A model generated the notes under the pieces. It was not told the origin of the DNA. It saw only the letters and a program-made list of their open reading frames with translations, and made no database searches. DNA of 64,000 nt, taken from contig CAWHCB010000001.1 of assembly GCA_963827905.1 (NCBI GenBank), positions 198,894-262,893 of the forward strand. Direction: 5' to 3'. The number at the start of each line of letters is the position of its first letter. Within the stretch, counting starts at the first letter, position 1. Positions 17,681 to 26,146 of the stretch are shown here, piece by piece. The DNA comes from JACXTP01 sp963827905 (lineage in GTDB: Archaea > Thermoplasmatota > Thermoplasmata > Methanomassiliicoccales > UBA472). Made by a program: the position numbers and the translations under genes.

Positions 17681-17890
17681 CCTTAACGCTCTAAAGACAG
17701 ACCTGGTTAGCCCACAATAATAATAATGAAAAAGTTTAGGGAACAAAGGAAGGACTAGCTATCCGTCCCCTCAAAGTTTAGAAGTAAAACGGGGAGGGAT
17801 TTTCTTTTTACTCAGATATGACTCCAAGGCCAGTAGGCAATGCCCCAATTAATATCAATATTATGATTACAATACAATTATTTACACACA

Positions 17891-18706
17891 TCATTCCCGC
17901 AGGAATGATTTTGCCTCGGCATACATGCGGTCCGCGACCTCTGTTGAGACCCACCCACCTTCGAGCTCGATCAGCTCCAGCTCCAGCTCTTTGGCATACT
18001 CTTCGCACTTTTCTTGGAAGTTAACTTGGTCTCCCAGATTAGTCTGGATCTTCAAGCACTGCTTGTACCCAGCCATATCAAGCAAGAGTTTCATGAACTC
18101 CTTACGACTCATATCTATGCTATCAAGGCCTTTGAACAGCTCAGTGTGGCCGAGGAACTCCTTCCAGCTGCAGGCGACGGCTGGCGTGAGGTACATCACA
18201 CCGGTATGTTTTTTCATAAGGTTCAGATATTTTTCACTACTACCCAAAGGCACACAGATGCAATCATCGCACAGTTTACCTTCCCTATCGGTGAAGAGCG
18301 TCATAGGTATCGATAGGTTCTCCCTGCTCCATTCTCGGATCCCTTCCAGCCCATTTCCACATAGCCCATAGTAGAGCGCAATGCCATCCGCATGACCAGG
18401 GACTGTAAGCATCAGTCTACGGATTTCTGCGGCGAGGGCCTTGGGCTCGGAGTGGAGTCCGAGATCCATCATCCAGATGATGACGTTATACCCCTCCCTT
18501 GGCACATTCGCATTCTCATTGAAGAAATCCTCCTCAGAGATTTGCTCGAACTCGACACCATTGGACTTGAGCTTCGGGAGAAGAGTCTCGATATTCTTGT
18601 TTGCCAGGAGGAATATCCTTTTCGCATCAGGGTCGGTGGTCAGATTATATATCATTTCGTCCTCGAGCAAGGGGCAGGCCATCATCATGAGCCTACCGAA
18701 TTCCAT
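17891..18706 (-). CDS. DUF1638 family protein
   Basis: A 271-residue protein with the DUF1638 hallmarks: an early MMACPLLEDEMIYNL, a central YYGLCGNGLEGI, CDDCICVPLGSSEKYLNL and a C-terminal helical part. Members occur near corrinoid methyltransferases in methylotrophic archaea and bacteria; no such gene is present here. The ATG at 18706 is chosen because a GAGGG ribosome-binding sequence lies five bases upstream; the longer frame upstream lacks one. Biochemical role unknown; the conserved cysteines suggest metal or corrinoid-related chemistry, which is inference. Confidence 0.8.
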   Translation of the reverse strand: MEFGRLMMMACPLLEDEMIYNLTTDPDAKRIFLLANKNIETLLPKLKSNGVEFEQISEEDFFNENANVPREGYNVIIWMMDLGLHSEPKALAAEIRRLMLTVPGHADGIALYYGLCGNGLEGIREWSRENLSIPMTLFTDREGKLCDDCICVPLGSSEKYLNLMKKHTGVMYLTPAVACSWKEFLGHTELFKGLDSIDMSRKEFMKLLLDMAGYKQCLKIQTNLGDQVNFQEKCEEYAKELELELIELEGGWVSTEVADRMYAEAKSFLRE

Positions 18707-19058
18707 CTTTCCCTCAGACCCCAAACAAATCACTCCTCTTGACTCTGCCAGAGACGCTCCTGTTATTTATGGTAAGTCCTCACCCATAATTCATTGGGAT
18801 GATATTTCGCATTGATGTGCGGGGACCCCAATTAATCATATTGAGAATAAGAAGATGTTTCGCCCTCGGTACTATTTCATCCTTGATAGATCTCCAAATT
18901 TTGCGTACTAGCCATGTTAATAGCGAACCCCACAGGTCCGCCATATTTATCATGAATATAATATTTTGAATATAATGTTAAAAAATTCTCCCTCTCCTGC
19001 TGAGTCTCTTCTGAATATAATTATTAAAACACACAATGATTTAGCCTAAGTTGATAAA
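18707..19058. other. Intergenic region with three TGAATATAAT copies
   Basis: A 352-bp AT-rich gap between the DUF1638 gene (minus) and mscS (plus). It holds three identical 10-mers TGAATATAAT at 18953, 18967 and 19012, the last 47 bp before the mscS start. They contain a TATA-like core and could be promoter elements or regulator sites. No gene seen. Confidence 0.45.
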
Positions 19059-19944
19059 ATGGAACTTACCGGGGACATCTTAACGTTGATCATAGAGGTC
19101 TCTATCATCATTGTAGTGGGATTCATAGTTGCCCGGTTGATATACTGGGTGGTCAAGAAGAAAGCAACCAAATATGCTGGTGCGAGCACGGCCAAGACCA
19201 TGGCCAATTTCGTCCAATACTTGGTATTGATTGTTTTCTTCACCCTGGCACTGCTCATCCTCTTCGGGGTTAACAGCACGACCATCGCTTTCATCGTCGG
19301 AGCAATCTCCTTCGCCATCACTTTCGGATTCCAGAACGTGATACAGAACGTCGTCGGCGGTGTGATAGTGGCCATCGATGGACGTGTACAGTTGGGTGAT
19401 TGGGTCGAGGTGGGGGATACGCCATACCAGACCGGTCCGGCTGAGGTCCTTAACATCGGGCTGACGTCCATCACGGTCCGTGAGCAATATGGGAGGGTGT
19501 ATGTCATCCCCAGCTCCTACATCATCATCCACAAGGCCCTGAACTACTCGGAGATCGGATGTTTCAACATCAATATCCCGCTGGCTTTGCCTTGGACCGA
19601 GGACCCTGACCGGATGTGCGAACTTTTCCTGGAGGAGGCTAGGCGCAACCCAATGGTGTATCCTAATATCCGCCCCATCAGGAAAGAGAGCCGGTTGAAG
19701 CATAAGTCCAAGCATAGGACAAAACTAGCGGAGAAGGACGAGGTCAATCTTGACTTCGATGAGGACCGGTTCCTCCCCACTGCGCAACATCGTGCGCACC
19801 GAGCAGGACAAGCTCATCTACAACGTCAGCCTTTGGACGGATACCCCCATCAAAACAAGCAAGGTCACCTCCGCTTATCTTCTCCAGATTACGAAACGTT
19901 TGCGCGAGGAAGGGGTAAAGGAGTCCCCGATCTTCAGGAAATAG
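19059..19944 (+). CDS. mscS: Small-conductance mechanosensitive channel (MscS family), frameshifted
   Basis: A channel that opens under membrane tension to release solutes. Three N-terminal helices are visible (residues 6-31, 48-68, 74-105), the last rich in Gly/Ala with FGFQNVIQNVVGGVIVAID, the pore-lining helix and entry to the beta domain, then GDWVEVGDTPYQTGPAEVLNIG. The frame breaks near 19765 and resumes with SLWTDTPIKTSKVTSAYLL to the stop (TAG). About 295 residues joined. A low-GC promoter region with repeated TGAATATAAT precedes it. Confidence 0.87.
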
Positions 19945-20184
19945 GATTCAATTGTTCCGTAACGATGTGCAATGTGTAATGGCTTCATCTCCCGTTGTTA
20001 CGTAGGTGACGTCTTTCGCAGTCAGTCTCTCTTTCGTTATTAATTGAAATTACGAACAGATGACCAGGCACAAATGGATTCCAGTCCGGGTCGATGATTT
20101 AATATATAATATTATAATTATTAATATATCATTATCAAAATATCCACATGGACTCCATTATGATATGACTACTCCGAGATGATC

Positions 20185-21009
20185 CTATTCCGCGAGAATC
20201 CCGAGGGCCAGCATGAATAGTCCGCCTAACAGGACCAACAACTCAGTTCCCGCCCCTGTGAAGAAGGTGAAAGAAAGGAGAAGGCTGGACATGAAGTTCC
20301 TCAGGGACGTGTTGCAATGCCAAGGTCCTCCTATCTTCGGTCCTCGGCCCGCCCAACAGCCACCCCATGAAGACCCCTATAAGGACCAATGATATCACTG
20401 CCAACAGGGCATGGGAGCCTCCCATCTGCTCGATGTCCTGGTATCTGCTCGCAATCACATAGAAGACGATCAAGGAGGTGCTGATCAGGACCAGGAACGT
20501 CAGGACATCCTCAGGCTCGGTCGAACCAGTTCTGGTATGATCCTCCCCAATGCATAACCGATCAGCAATGGCAGCAACTGGAACATGGACCAGGGTGAAC
20601 ATGATCTCGATGAGGGCCGGCGTCCAATCCCTCCACGGGAGACAACCAGATGATCAATGGGGCGGAAATTGCACTTATGCCTAACATCGCGAAGGTCAGT
20701 TCCAGACCGTCATTGTCGACCCCCTTTCCGCGCATGATGCTCATGATCAATGGAAAGGCGGGCAGGGTGGAGAGCAGAACAGGCTTGCCGCCAATCCCTC
20801 CTCGAGGTCAAAGGCCCAGATCAGTCCGAGCGCCAGGAGGGGCATTAGGACGATGTTGAGCACGATGCGCCCTCGCCATCCAGCTGATGTTGGACTTTTC
20901 CGAACCCTAAGCCTTCTCCCGACCCATGACCAAACCGACATTGATGCAACTGCAGATGACCGCCAGTCCAGTAATGGCCAGAGAGGATACCGCTACCCAG
21001 GTTGGTCAT
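20185..21009 (-). CDS. Bile acid:sodium symporter (BASS)-like permease, several frameshifts
   Basis: Fragments in four places join into a hydrophobic carrier: SSLAITGLAVICSCINVGLV; VLNIVLMPLLALGLIWAFDL; GISAISAPLIIWLSP; VLISTSLIVFYVIASRYQD; and a last helix pair ending LFMLALGILAE. The pattern of ten-odd helices and the crossover-type segment fit the BASS/ACR3 fold. At least four frame breaks in 800 bp is more than in most genes here, so true decay is possible. The start ATG at 21009 overlaps or abuts the end of the ATC-hydrolase-like gene, implying an operon. Confidence 0.6.
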
Positions 21010-21517
21010 GGACTCTTCCTCCGACCAGTGGAAGCAATGGTCGCAATGGTCGTCACCTTGCATGATGGTCTTGGTTCGATGGAGGGTGAGCCTGGGATTG
21101 TAGGCCGCTATCATGCTGTGATCGGCGTTGCAACAGACCAGGTATCCCAGCTCCGGATCGCCGATCCGGGAAAGTGCTCCGCCCAAAGGCATCGGTCCAC
21201 CCTCATGCTGAGATGCTCAGGACCCTCCTCCAATATCGTCACTTGCTGGGTCGCGGAGAAAATGAGACGAGGACATCAGTGCCTTCCAGAAAGTGGTGAA
21301 CTCCTCAAAGTCATTGAGCTGACGGCCCTTAGCTGGTTTCGCGCCATCTCCCTTCCGAGAGACCTCCCCGACCGATCGTGGCCATCCTCAATGCCTCCAT
21401 ACGTCCTTTCTCGATCTCCACCTGATTGAAGGAGAGGATGAAAAGTCGATGCACGTCCTCTAGATATTCCTCGATGGACATGCTGATCTCAGGTGATGAT
21501 GTCTCCCTCTCGATCAA
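21002..21517 (-). CDS. L-2-amino-thiazoline-4-carboxylate hydrolase-like protein, frameshifted
   Basis: Joined frames give an N-terminal helical part (SIEEYLEDVHRLFILSFNQV), a middle DFEEFTTFWKAL, and a C-terminal core GDPELGYLVCCNADHSMIAAY then LHRTKTIMQGDDHCDHCFHW. The Cys, Asp, Arg-Thr and Cys-Asp-His-Cys pattern is that of the ATC hydrolase family, which in Pseudomonas opens a thiazoline ring towards cysteine. Frame breaks lie near 21340, 21250 and 21195. It is followed directly by the permease, so a transported substrate may be hydrolysed here. The exact end is uncertain. Confidence 0.6.
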
Positions 21518-21608
21518 TTGGTACCCCTCTCGATATCGTCTAGGTTGGATGATATAGGTTGCATCAATGATTCGGACTGACGGGAGATAAGAGGCCGAGA
21601 GATAAAAT

Positions 21609-22422
21609 TTGTTATTATCTCATATCGTTATTTCCCTGGGGCATCCATTGAGAGTCTGCGAACTGGAAGGCGGGAACGAGGCATGGTTCCTCCGTTCGGT
21701 CGAGGACCGTTGGCCGGAATATTTCTGGTTCTTGGTCGACTGGATGTTCGAGCGGGACCGGACCATGATCAGGGTGGTAGAGGATGGGGGCACTCTCCTC
21801 GGGGCATCTCTGGTCTACGACCACAAGATCGTCCAGTTTCGCGGCGAGCTTGGGGCATGCAGGGCTCTCATGGAATTGCTGGATGAGCAGAAGGTCGAGA
21901 TAAACGCCCCTCTGGAGATGAAGGACGAATTGTTGAGGAGGTTCCACCCGAAGGTAGATTTCAATATCGTGCTGATGACCATGGGGCGGGGCGAGCTCAA
22001 ACCGAGGAGCACGGTTGCATGGGAGACCTTGGTCCCAGAGGATGCATCGGATATCGCTCGACTCTTAAGCGAGGCCGATCCGAAATGGTGGGGGGACATG
22101 AGCGAGGAAAGGGTGCGCGCGATGTTCAACAAGTCCTACTGGATCGGCATCAGGGACGGAGGGAGTCCTCAGGGCAGTAGGGAGCGCGCTGACCCAAGGC
22201 CCAGGCTTCAACATATCCATCATCGCCACGGAAAAGGGCTCGAGGGGAAGGGGGTACGCCACCACCATAGTATCGGCATTGGCGGAGCGGATCCTTAGGG
22301 AGGTTCCCTATGCCCTCATCCATGTGCGGGAGGACAACCATGCCGCCAGGTCGGTCTATGAGAAAGTGGGCTTCAAGCCCTACATGACCTTCTACATCTT
22401 GAGGGGCGAAAGGACCATCTGA
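21609..22422 (+). CDS. GNAT-family N-acetyltransferase, frameshifted
   Basis: About 270 residues. The C-terminal GNAT core appears after the shift near 22165: GPGFNISIIATEKGSRGRGY (acetyl-CoA pyrophosphate loop RGRGYA) and ALIHVREDNHAARSVYEKVG, the final strand-helix motif. The first 130 residues form a separate alpha/beta region (VEDRWPEYFWFLVDWMF), perhaps a degenerate second GNAT-like half. The start is unclear: TTG at 21609 is the first candidate. Substrate unknown. Its 3' end faces the gene at 22444 across a shared hairpin. Confidence 0.75.
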
Positions 22423-22425
22423 ACT

Positions 22426-22446
22426 TGATCCCCAGAGGTGGGATCA
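22426..22446. terminator. Shared hairpin between convergent genes
   Basis: A perfect stem TGATCCC / GGGATCA with loop CAGAGGT, placed between the GNAT stop (22422) and the stop of the minus-strand gene (22444-22446), whose stop codon is part of the stem. It can act in either direction. Confidence 0.5.
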
Positions 22447-22776
22447 GAAGAACCCTTCCAGGTTCACCTTGTCGTTGAGCTCCCAGCACTTCAGCTTTCT
22501 CTCCACGTCATCGAGAAGGTCGAAAGATGCCTGCAGGAAGACCACCGTGCCGTTCTGCACCTTGCCGCGAAGGATGAGATGCAGCTGCTCGTTGATGTCG
22601 GAACGGTCCAACACTGCGAATCCGAAGAATTTCTTGCCATCGCGCCGGTAGGCCTCGATGTGGGGTATCGGACAATGGACCGTCCTGACCTCGCGGAACC
22701 CTTTGACCTGCAGATCGCCAGACCATGTGCTCAAGAAATCGCCTGATGCCTCCATCCGATCACTTTCTCGCATCAT
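22444..22776 (-). CDS. Conserved-looking small protein, unrecognised
   Basis: A 110-residue protein starting MMRESDRMEAS after a GGAG sequence six bases upstream. The body looks like a small alpha/beta fold (FREVRTVHCPIPHIEAYRRD; FFGFAVLDRSDINEQLHLIL). No catalytic motif is recognised. It is divergent from the aldo/keto reductase. Alternative start: MEASGDF seven codons later. Confidence 0.5.
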   Translation of the reverse strand: MMRESDRMEASGDFLSTWSGDLQVKGFREVRTVHCPIPHIEAYRRDGKKFFGFAVLDRSDINEQLHLILRGKVQNGTVVFLQASFDLLDDVERKLKCWELNDKVNLEGFF

Positions 22777-22790
22777 ATCCAACTCCAACC

Positions 22791-22847
22791 TTTATATAAG
22801 GCAATTATCTGATTCTCGTGGTGGATAACCACGAACCTCTGGTTATC
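22791..22847 (+). promoter_or_regulatory. TATA box and overlapping hairpins ahead of the aldo/keto reductase
   Basis: TTTATATAAG (22791-22800) is a good archaeal TATA box for the reductase start at 22870. At the expected transcription start lie two overlapping inverted repeats: CGTGGT/ACCACG (22817-22833) and GATAACCA/TGGTTATC (22824-22847). They share bases and cannot both form, which suits either an operator or alternative RNA folds in the leader. Confidence 0.55.
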
Positions 22848-22869
22848 TAAACTTTAGGTCGTGACAACG

Positions 22870-23697
22870 ATGAGTTTCGACATCGCTTCGACGGTGGAAC
22901 TGAACAACGGCGTCAAGATGCCCAGGTTCGGTCTGGGCACGTACAGGTTGTCGCCTGGCAAGGAGACATATGACGCCGTCCGCACGGCCTTGGAAGTGGG
23001 TTACCGCCTCATAGACACTGCCAGTTACTACGCCAACGAGATCGATGTTGGCCGGGCGATAAGGGACAGTGGTCTGGACCGCGACGAGGTGTTCGTCACC
23101 ACCAAGCTGTACAACCACGACCAAGGCTACTCCGAGGCGCTGAAAGCCTTCGAGGCCAGCCAGAGACGGATCGATGTGGGCACAATAGACCTCTTCCTGA
23201 TACATTGGCCTGTCCTCGCCCTGCGCCAACGCTCCTGGAAGGCTTTGGAGACGTTGCTTAGGGAAGGCAGGTGCCGCTGCATCGGGGTCAGCAACTATAC
23301 CGTCGCCCACTTGAATGAGCTGGGGACCTATGCGGAATTCATTCCCGCGGTGAACCAGGTGGAGCTGTCGCCCTTTCTCCAGCAGACCGAGCTGGTGGAT
23401 GCCTGCCGGTCCATGGGGGTGCAGGTGGAATCATACAGCCCATTGGCCCGTGGGAAAAGGTTCGGACATCAGGGCTTGAGAGGCATAGCGGATTCGCACG
23501 GTCGTTCACCCGCTCAGGTCATGCTTCGGTGGGGTCTGCAGAAGGGGCATGTCATCATACCTAAGGCGGCCTCCAGAGAACACATCATTGAGAATGCTGG
23601 CATCTTCGATTTTGCTCTCAGCGAAGCGGAGATGAAGGAGATGGAGGGTTTCGAGAGCGGGCTTCGGGTTTCCTGGGACCCGACCGGTGTTCCTTGA
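22870..23697 (+). CDS. Aldo/keto reductase
   Basis: An NAD(P)H-dependent carbonyl reductase of the 2,5-diketo-gluconate reductase type, 275 residues. The catalytic tetrad is visible: Asp49 and Tyr54 in LIDTASYYANE, Lys79 in VTTKLYN, His112 in FLIHWP. Cofactor contacts SNY (IGVSNYTVAHL) and IPKAASREHI are present. The ATG at 22870 is preferred over the GTG three codons upstream because AGGTCG lies at better spacing. No frameshift. Substrate unknown; a detoxifying role for aldehydes is plausible. Confidence 0.9.
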   Translation: MSFDIASTVELNNGVKMPRFGLGTYRLSPGKETYDAVRTALEVGYRLIDTASYYANEIDVGRAIRDSGLDRDEVFVTTKLYNHDQGYSEALKAFEASQRRIDVGTIDLFLIHWPVLALRQRSWKALETLLREGRCRCIGVSNYTVAHLNELGTYAEFIPAVNQVELSPFLQQTELVDACRSMGVQVESYSPLARGKRFGHQGLRGIADSHGRSPAQVMLRWGLQKGHVIIPKAASREHIIENAGIFDFALSEAEMKEMEGFESGLRVSWDPTGVP

Positions 23698-23787
23698 TTT
23701 GGGATGTTCATTTTTTTGGGCCGTTGACACCAATAATATAAACTCCACCGGTCAATGGTTTAACATTCGTGGGGGAAGAGGTTGAGC

Positions 23788-24487
23788 ATGGCGGGGGTCG
23801 ATGGCGAGAACAACGTCAAGATGCAGATACTGAGGAGCCTTGAGGGAGTTCTATCCCATCAAGGTCGACGAGATCGTGCTCATCTCCTCGGTACAGAAGG
23901 CGCTGAAGGACGTCACCATAGACCGAGTGTCCCAGGAGATCAAGGAGCTGAAGTCCAAAGGCTTGATCGAGGAGTCGGTCATCAAAGCCCCCTTCGGCAA
24001 GACCGAGACCTATCGCTACAAGATCACCTCCGACGGCATTGACTACCTCCAGTCATTGGAGGAGCGGGGGGCGAAGCGCGAGGGCGTCTCCGCCCGCGAG
24101 ATCGAGACCCGACTCATCGAGACGTACGACCGCATCCAGTCGGATATGGAGGAGATGAAACAAGGCATCGAGTCCAGCCAGAAGACCTTGGATTCAGAGA
24201 TGAAGGAGATGCGGCAACGCATCATGGACCATGACCAGGTGATCAGGACCTATTTCCTTCGCGTCATCGAGACCTTCGGGGTGTTCGTGAGCATCTTCGC
24301 CATCGTGGTGGTGCTCATCCTCACCATCGGACTCAGCCTGCAGCATAATGCCAGCGTGGAGGATTACTGGATCATCATTCTGAGCGTGCCCTTGTCCATC
24401 ATGGTCTACGTCCTGGTCATGATCTGGGGCATCAAGCGCTTCATCCTGGTGGACCCTTGCAAGGAGGACGGCAAACGTGAGCGATGA
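23788..24487 (+). CDS. Membrane-anchored winged-helix protein A, one frameshift
   Basis: About 230 residues: an N-terminal winged-helix region (LISSVQKALKDVTIDRVSQE then LKSKGLIEESV and a wing around KTETYRYKITSDGI), a coiled coil (IETRLIETYDRIQSDMEEMK to about residue 140) and two C-terminal membrane helices (FVSIFAIVVVLILTIGL; IIILSVPLSIMVYVLVMI). The frame breaks near 23840. The start ATG at 23788 follows GGAAGAGG. It is an end-to-end paralog of the next gene, overlapping it by 11 bases. The design suggests a DNA-binding domain tethered at the membrane. The partner is probably the ABC exporter downstream. Confidence 0.72.
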
Positions 24488-25151
24488 TATCGACCATGGC
24501 CTAGCCATACTTCGGCAGCTCAGGCACAGCTACCCCGCCAGGGTGGCGGAGGCAGACCTCCTCAGGACGGTCGCGCAGAGCGAGAAGGTCGGGCAGGAAT
24601 CCCTGAGACCGACCTTGACCAAATTGGTGGAGGAGGGCCTTGTTCAGTCCAGCAAGGATGGGGCGGGAGTGACGAGACTGGTGGTCTCGGCGAAGGGCAT
24701 CTCCATGCTGGAAGGCCTGGAGCCGCAGACCGATGAGGCTGGGACCATATCGCCCTGGGAGATGGAGTCGAAGCTGATAGCCACATATGACAGCATGAAG
24801 ACCGACATGGAGGCCTTGAAGAAGAACCTGGAGCGCAGCCAGAAAGAGTTCGAGAAGGACGTGTCCGAAATACGCAAATCCATCGCGGACCATGATCAGT
24901 TCCTACGCACATATTTCGTGCGCATCATCGAGTCCATTTCCGTCTTCATCGGCGTATTCGGGATCGTGGTGGTGATGATGGTAAGCACTCTCAAGGATTC
25001 TTTGGGCGGCAATGGTGAGAACACCACAAGCATTGTGGACCTTCAGATCTTTGTGGTCATGCTCCCGCTCCTCCTTGTGCTCACCATCATCCCTACCCTT
25101 TACCTGATAAAGAAGGTCATACTGCAACCAAATCGTCCTAGCATCAAGTGA
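24477..25151 (+). CDS. Membrane-anchored winged-helix protein B
   Basis: A 224-residue paralog of the preceding protein with the same order: winged helix (residues 1-80, LRPTLTKLVEEGLVQSSKDG), coiled coil (SKLIATYDSMKTDMEALKKN), a conserved junction (SIADHDQFLRTYFVRIIESI, matching IMDHDQVIRTYFLRVIETF in protein A) and two membrane helices. The GTG start overlaps gene A by 11 bases, so the pair is translationally coupled and may form a heterodimer. 71 bp separate it from the ABC ATPase gene. No sensor domain is seen outside the membrane. Confidence 0.72.
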   Translation: MSDDIDHGLAILRQLRHSYPARVAEADLLRTVAQSEKVGQESLRPTLTKLVEEGLVQSSKDGAGVTRLVVSAKGISMLEGLEPQTDEAGTISPWEMESKLIATYDSMKTDMEALKKNLERSQKEFEKDVSEIRKSIADHDQFLRTYFVRIIESISVFIGVFGIVVVMMVSTLKDSLGGNGENTTSIVDLQIFVVMLPLLLVLTIIPTLYLIKKVILQPNRPSIK

Positions 25152-25222
25152 ATTGGTGCGATATCGACCAACAGAAGAACCAATATGGGGCTCTACCATC
25201 ACCTCCCGTCAAGGCGTAAGAA

Positions 25223-26146
25223 ATGATCGAGACGGTTGACCTTACCAGGAGGTTCGATGGGTTGGTGGCGGTGGAAGGCCTCAACCTGCGCATCGAGGAT
25301 GGGGAGGTGTTCGGGCTGCTCGGACCGAACGGTGCGGGCAAGACCACCACCATCCGCATGCTGTCCGCCCTCATTTCACCGACCTCCGGATCGGCCTTCA
25401 TCGATGGCCTGGACGTCTCCCATCGTCAGGACCAGCTGCGCATCAGGTCCATGGTCGGGCTTTTGCCAGAATCCCCCGGCCTCTACGAATCCCTGAGCGC
25501 CTGGCAGAACCTTGAGTTCTATGGCAAGATGTACGGCGTGCCGACCGGCGAAAGGCAGGGCCGCATAAAGCAGCTCCTCACCACCTTGGAACTATGGGAT
25601 AGAAGGGACGATGCCGTGTCCGGCTTCTCCAAGGGCATGAAGCAGAAGATCTCCATCGCCAGAGCGCTGGTGCACGAGCCCCGCTACCTATTCTTGGACG
25701 AGCCTACCTCCGGACTCGACCCGCAGGCCGCCCTCACCGTTCGCCAGTACATCATGGAGCTGAGGGGGGAGGGCCGGACCATCCTTCTGAACACTCACAA
25801 CCTTGACGACGCCCATCGTCTTTGCGACCGCATCGGCGTCCTGCGCAGCCGTCTTCTCGCCATCGGGTCCCCGGACGAGCTGGCGGACCGTTTCTTCGGA
25901 CGTACCACGGTGGTCCGCATGGTCTCGATCCCGAAGGGCGTCCCTGAGGCCATCCTCAAGGTCCCTGGAGTCCTCTCCTCCGAGCTTAACGGCAACGAGC
26001 TGACGCTCCGCCTTGAGGACCCTTCGGTCCAGAACCCCCTCATCGTGGACCTCATCATCTCCATGGGGGGCAAGGTGGAATACGTGGAGCAGGGCAGGCG
26101 CGGGCTGGAGGATGTATACCTCAAGATAATCGGAGGGGGAGGATGA
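25223..26146 (+). CDS. ABC-2 exporter ATP-binding protein
   Basis: A 307-residue ATPase of the CcmA/DrrA type: Walker A GPNGAGKTTT, Q-loop region GLLPESPGLYE, signature FSKGMKQKIS, Walker B FLDEPTSGLD, His switch NTHNLDD, then a C-terminal extension (residues about 215-300) with VEQGRRGLEDVYLKI, typical of exporter ATPases. The stop overlaps the ATG of the permease (ATGA). It energises export by the next gene product. Confidence 0.93.
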   Translation: MIETVDLTRRFDGLVAVEGLNLRIEDGEVFGLLGPNGAGKTTTIRMLSALISPTSGSAFIDGLDVSHRQDQLRIRSMVGLLPESPGLYESLSAWQNLEFYGKMYGVPTGERQGRIKQLLTTLELWDRRDDAVSGFSKGMKQKISIARALVHEPRYLFLDEPTSGLDPQAALTVRQYIMELRGEGRTILLNTHNLDDAHRLCDRIGVLRSRLLAIGSPDELADRFFGRTTVVRMVSIPKGVPEAILKVPGVLSSELNGNELTLRLEDPSVQNPLIVDLIISMGGKVEYVEQGRRGLEDVYLKIIGGGG

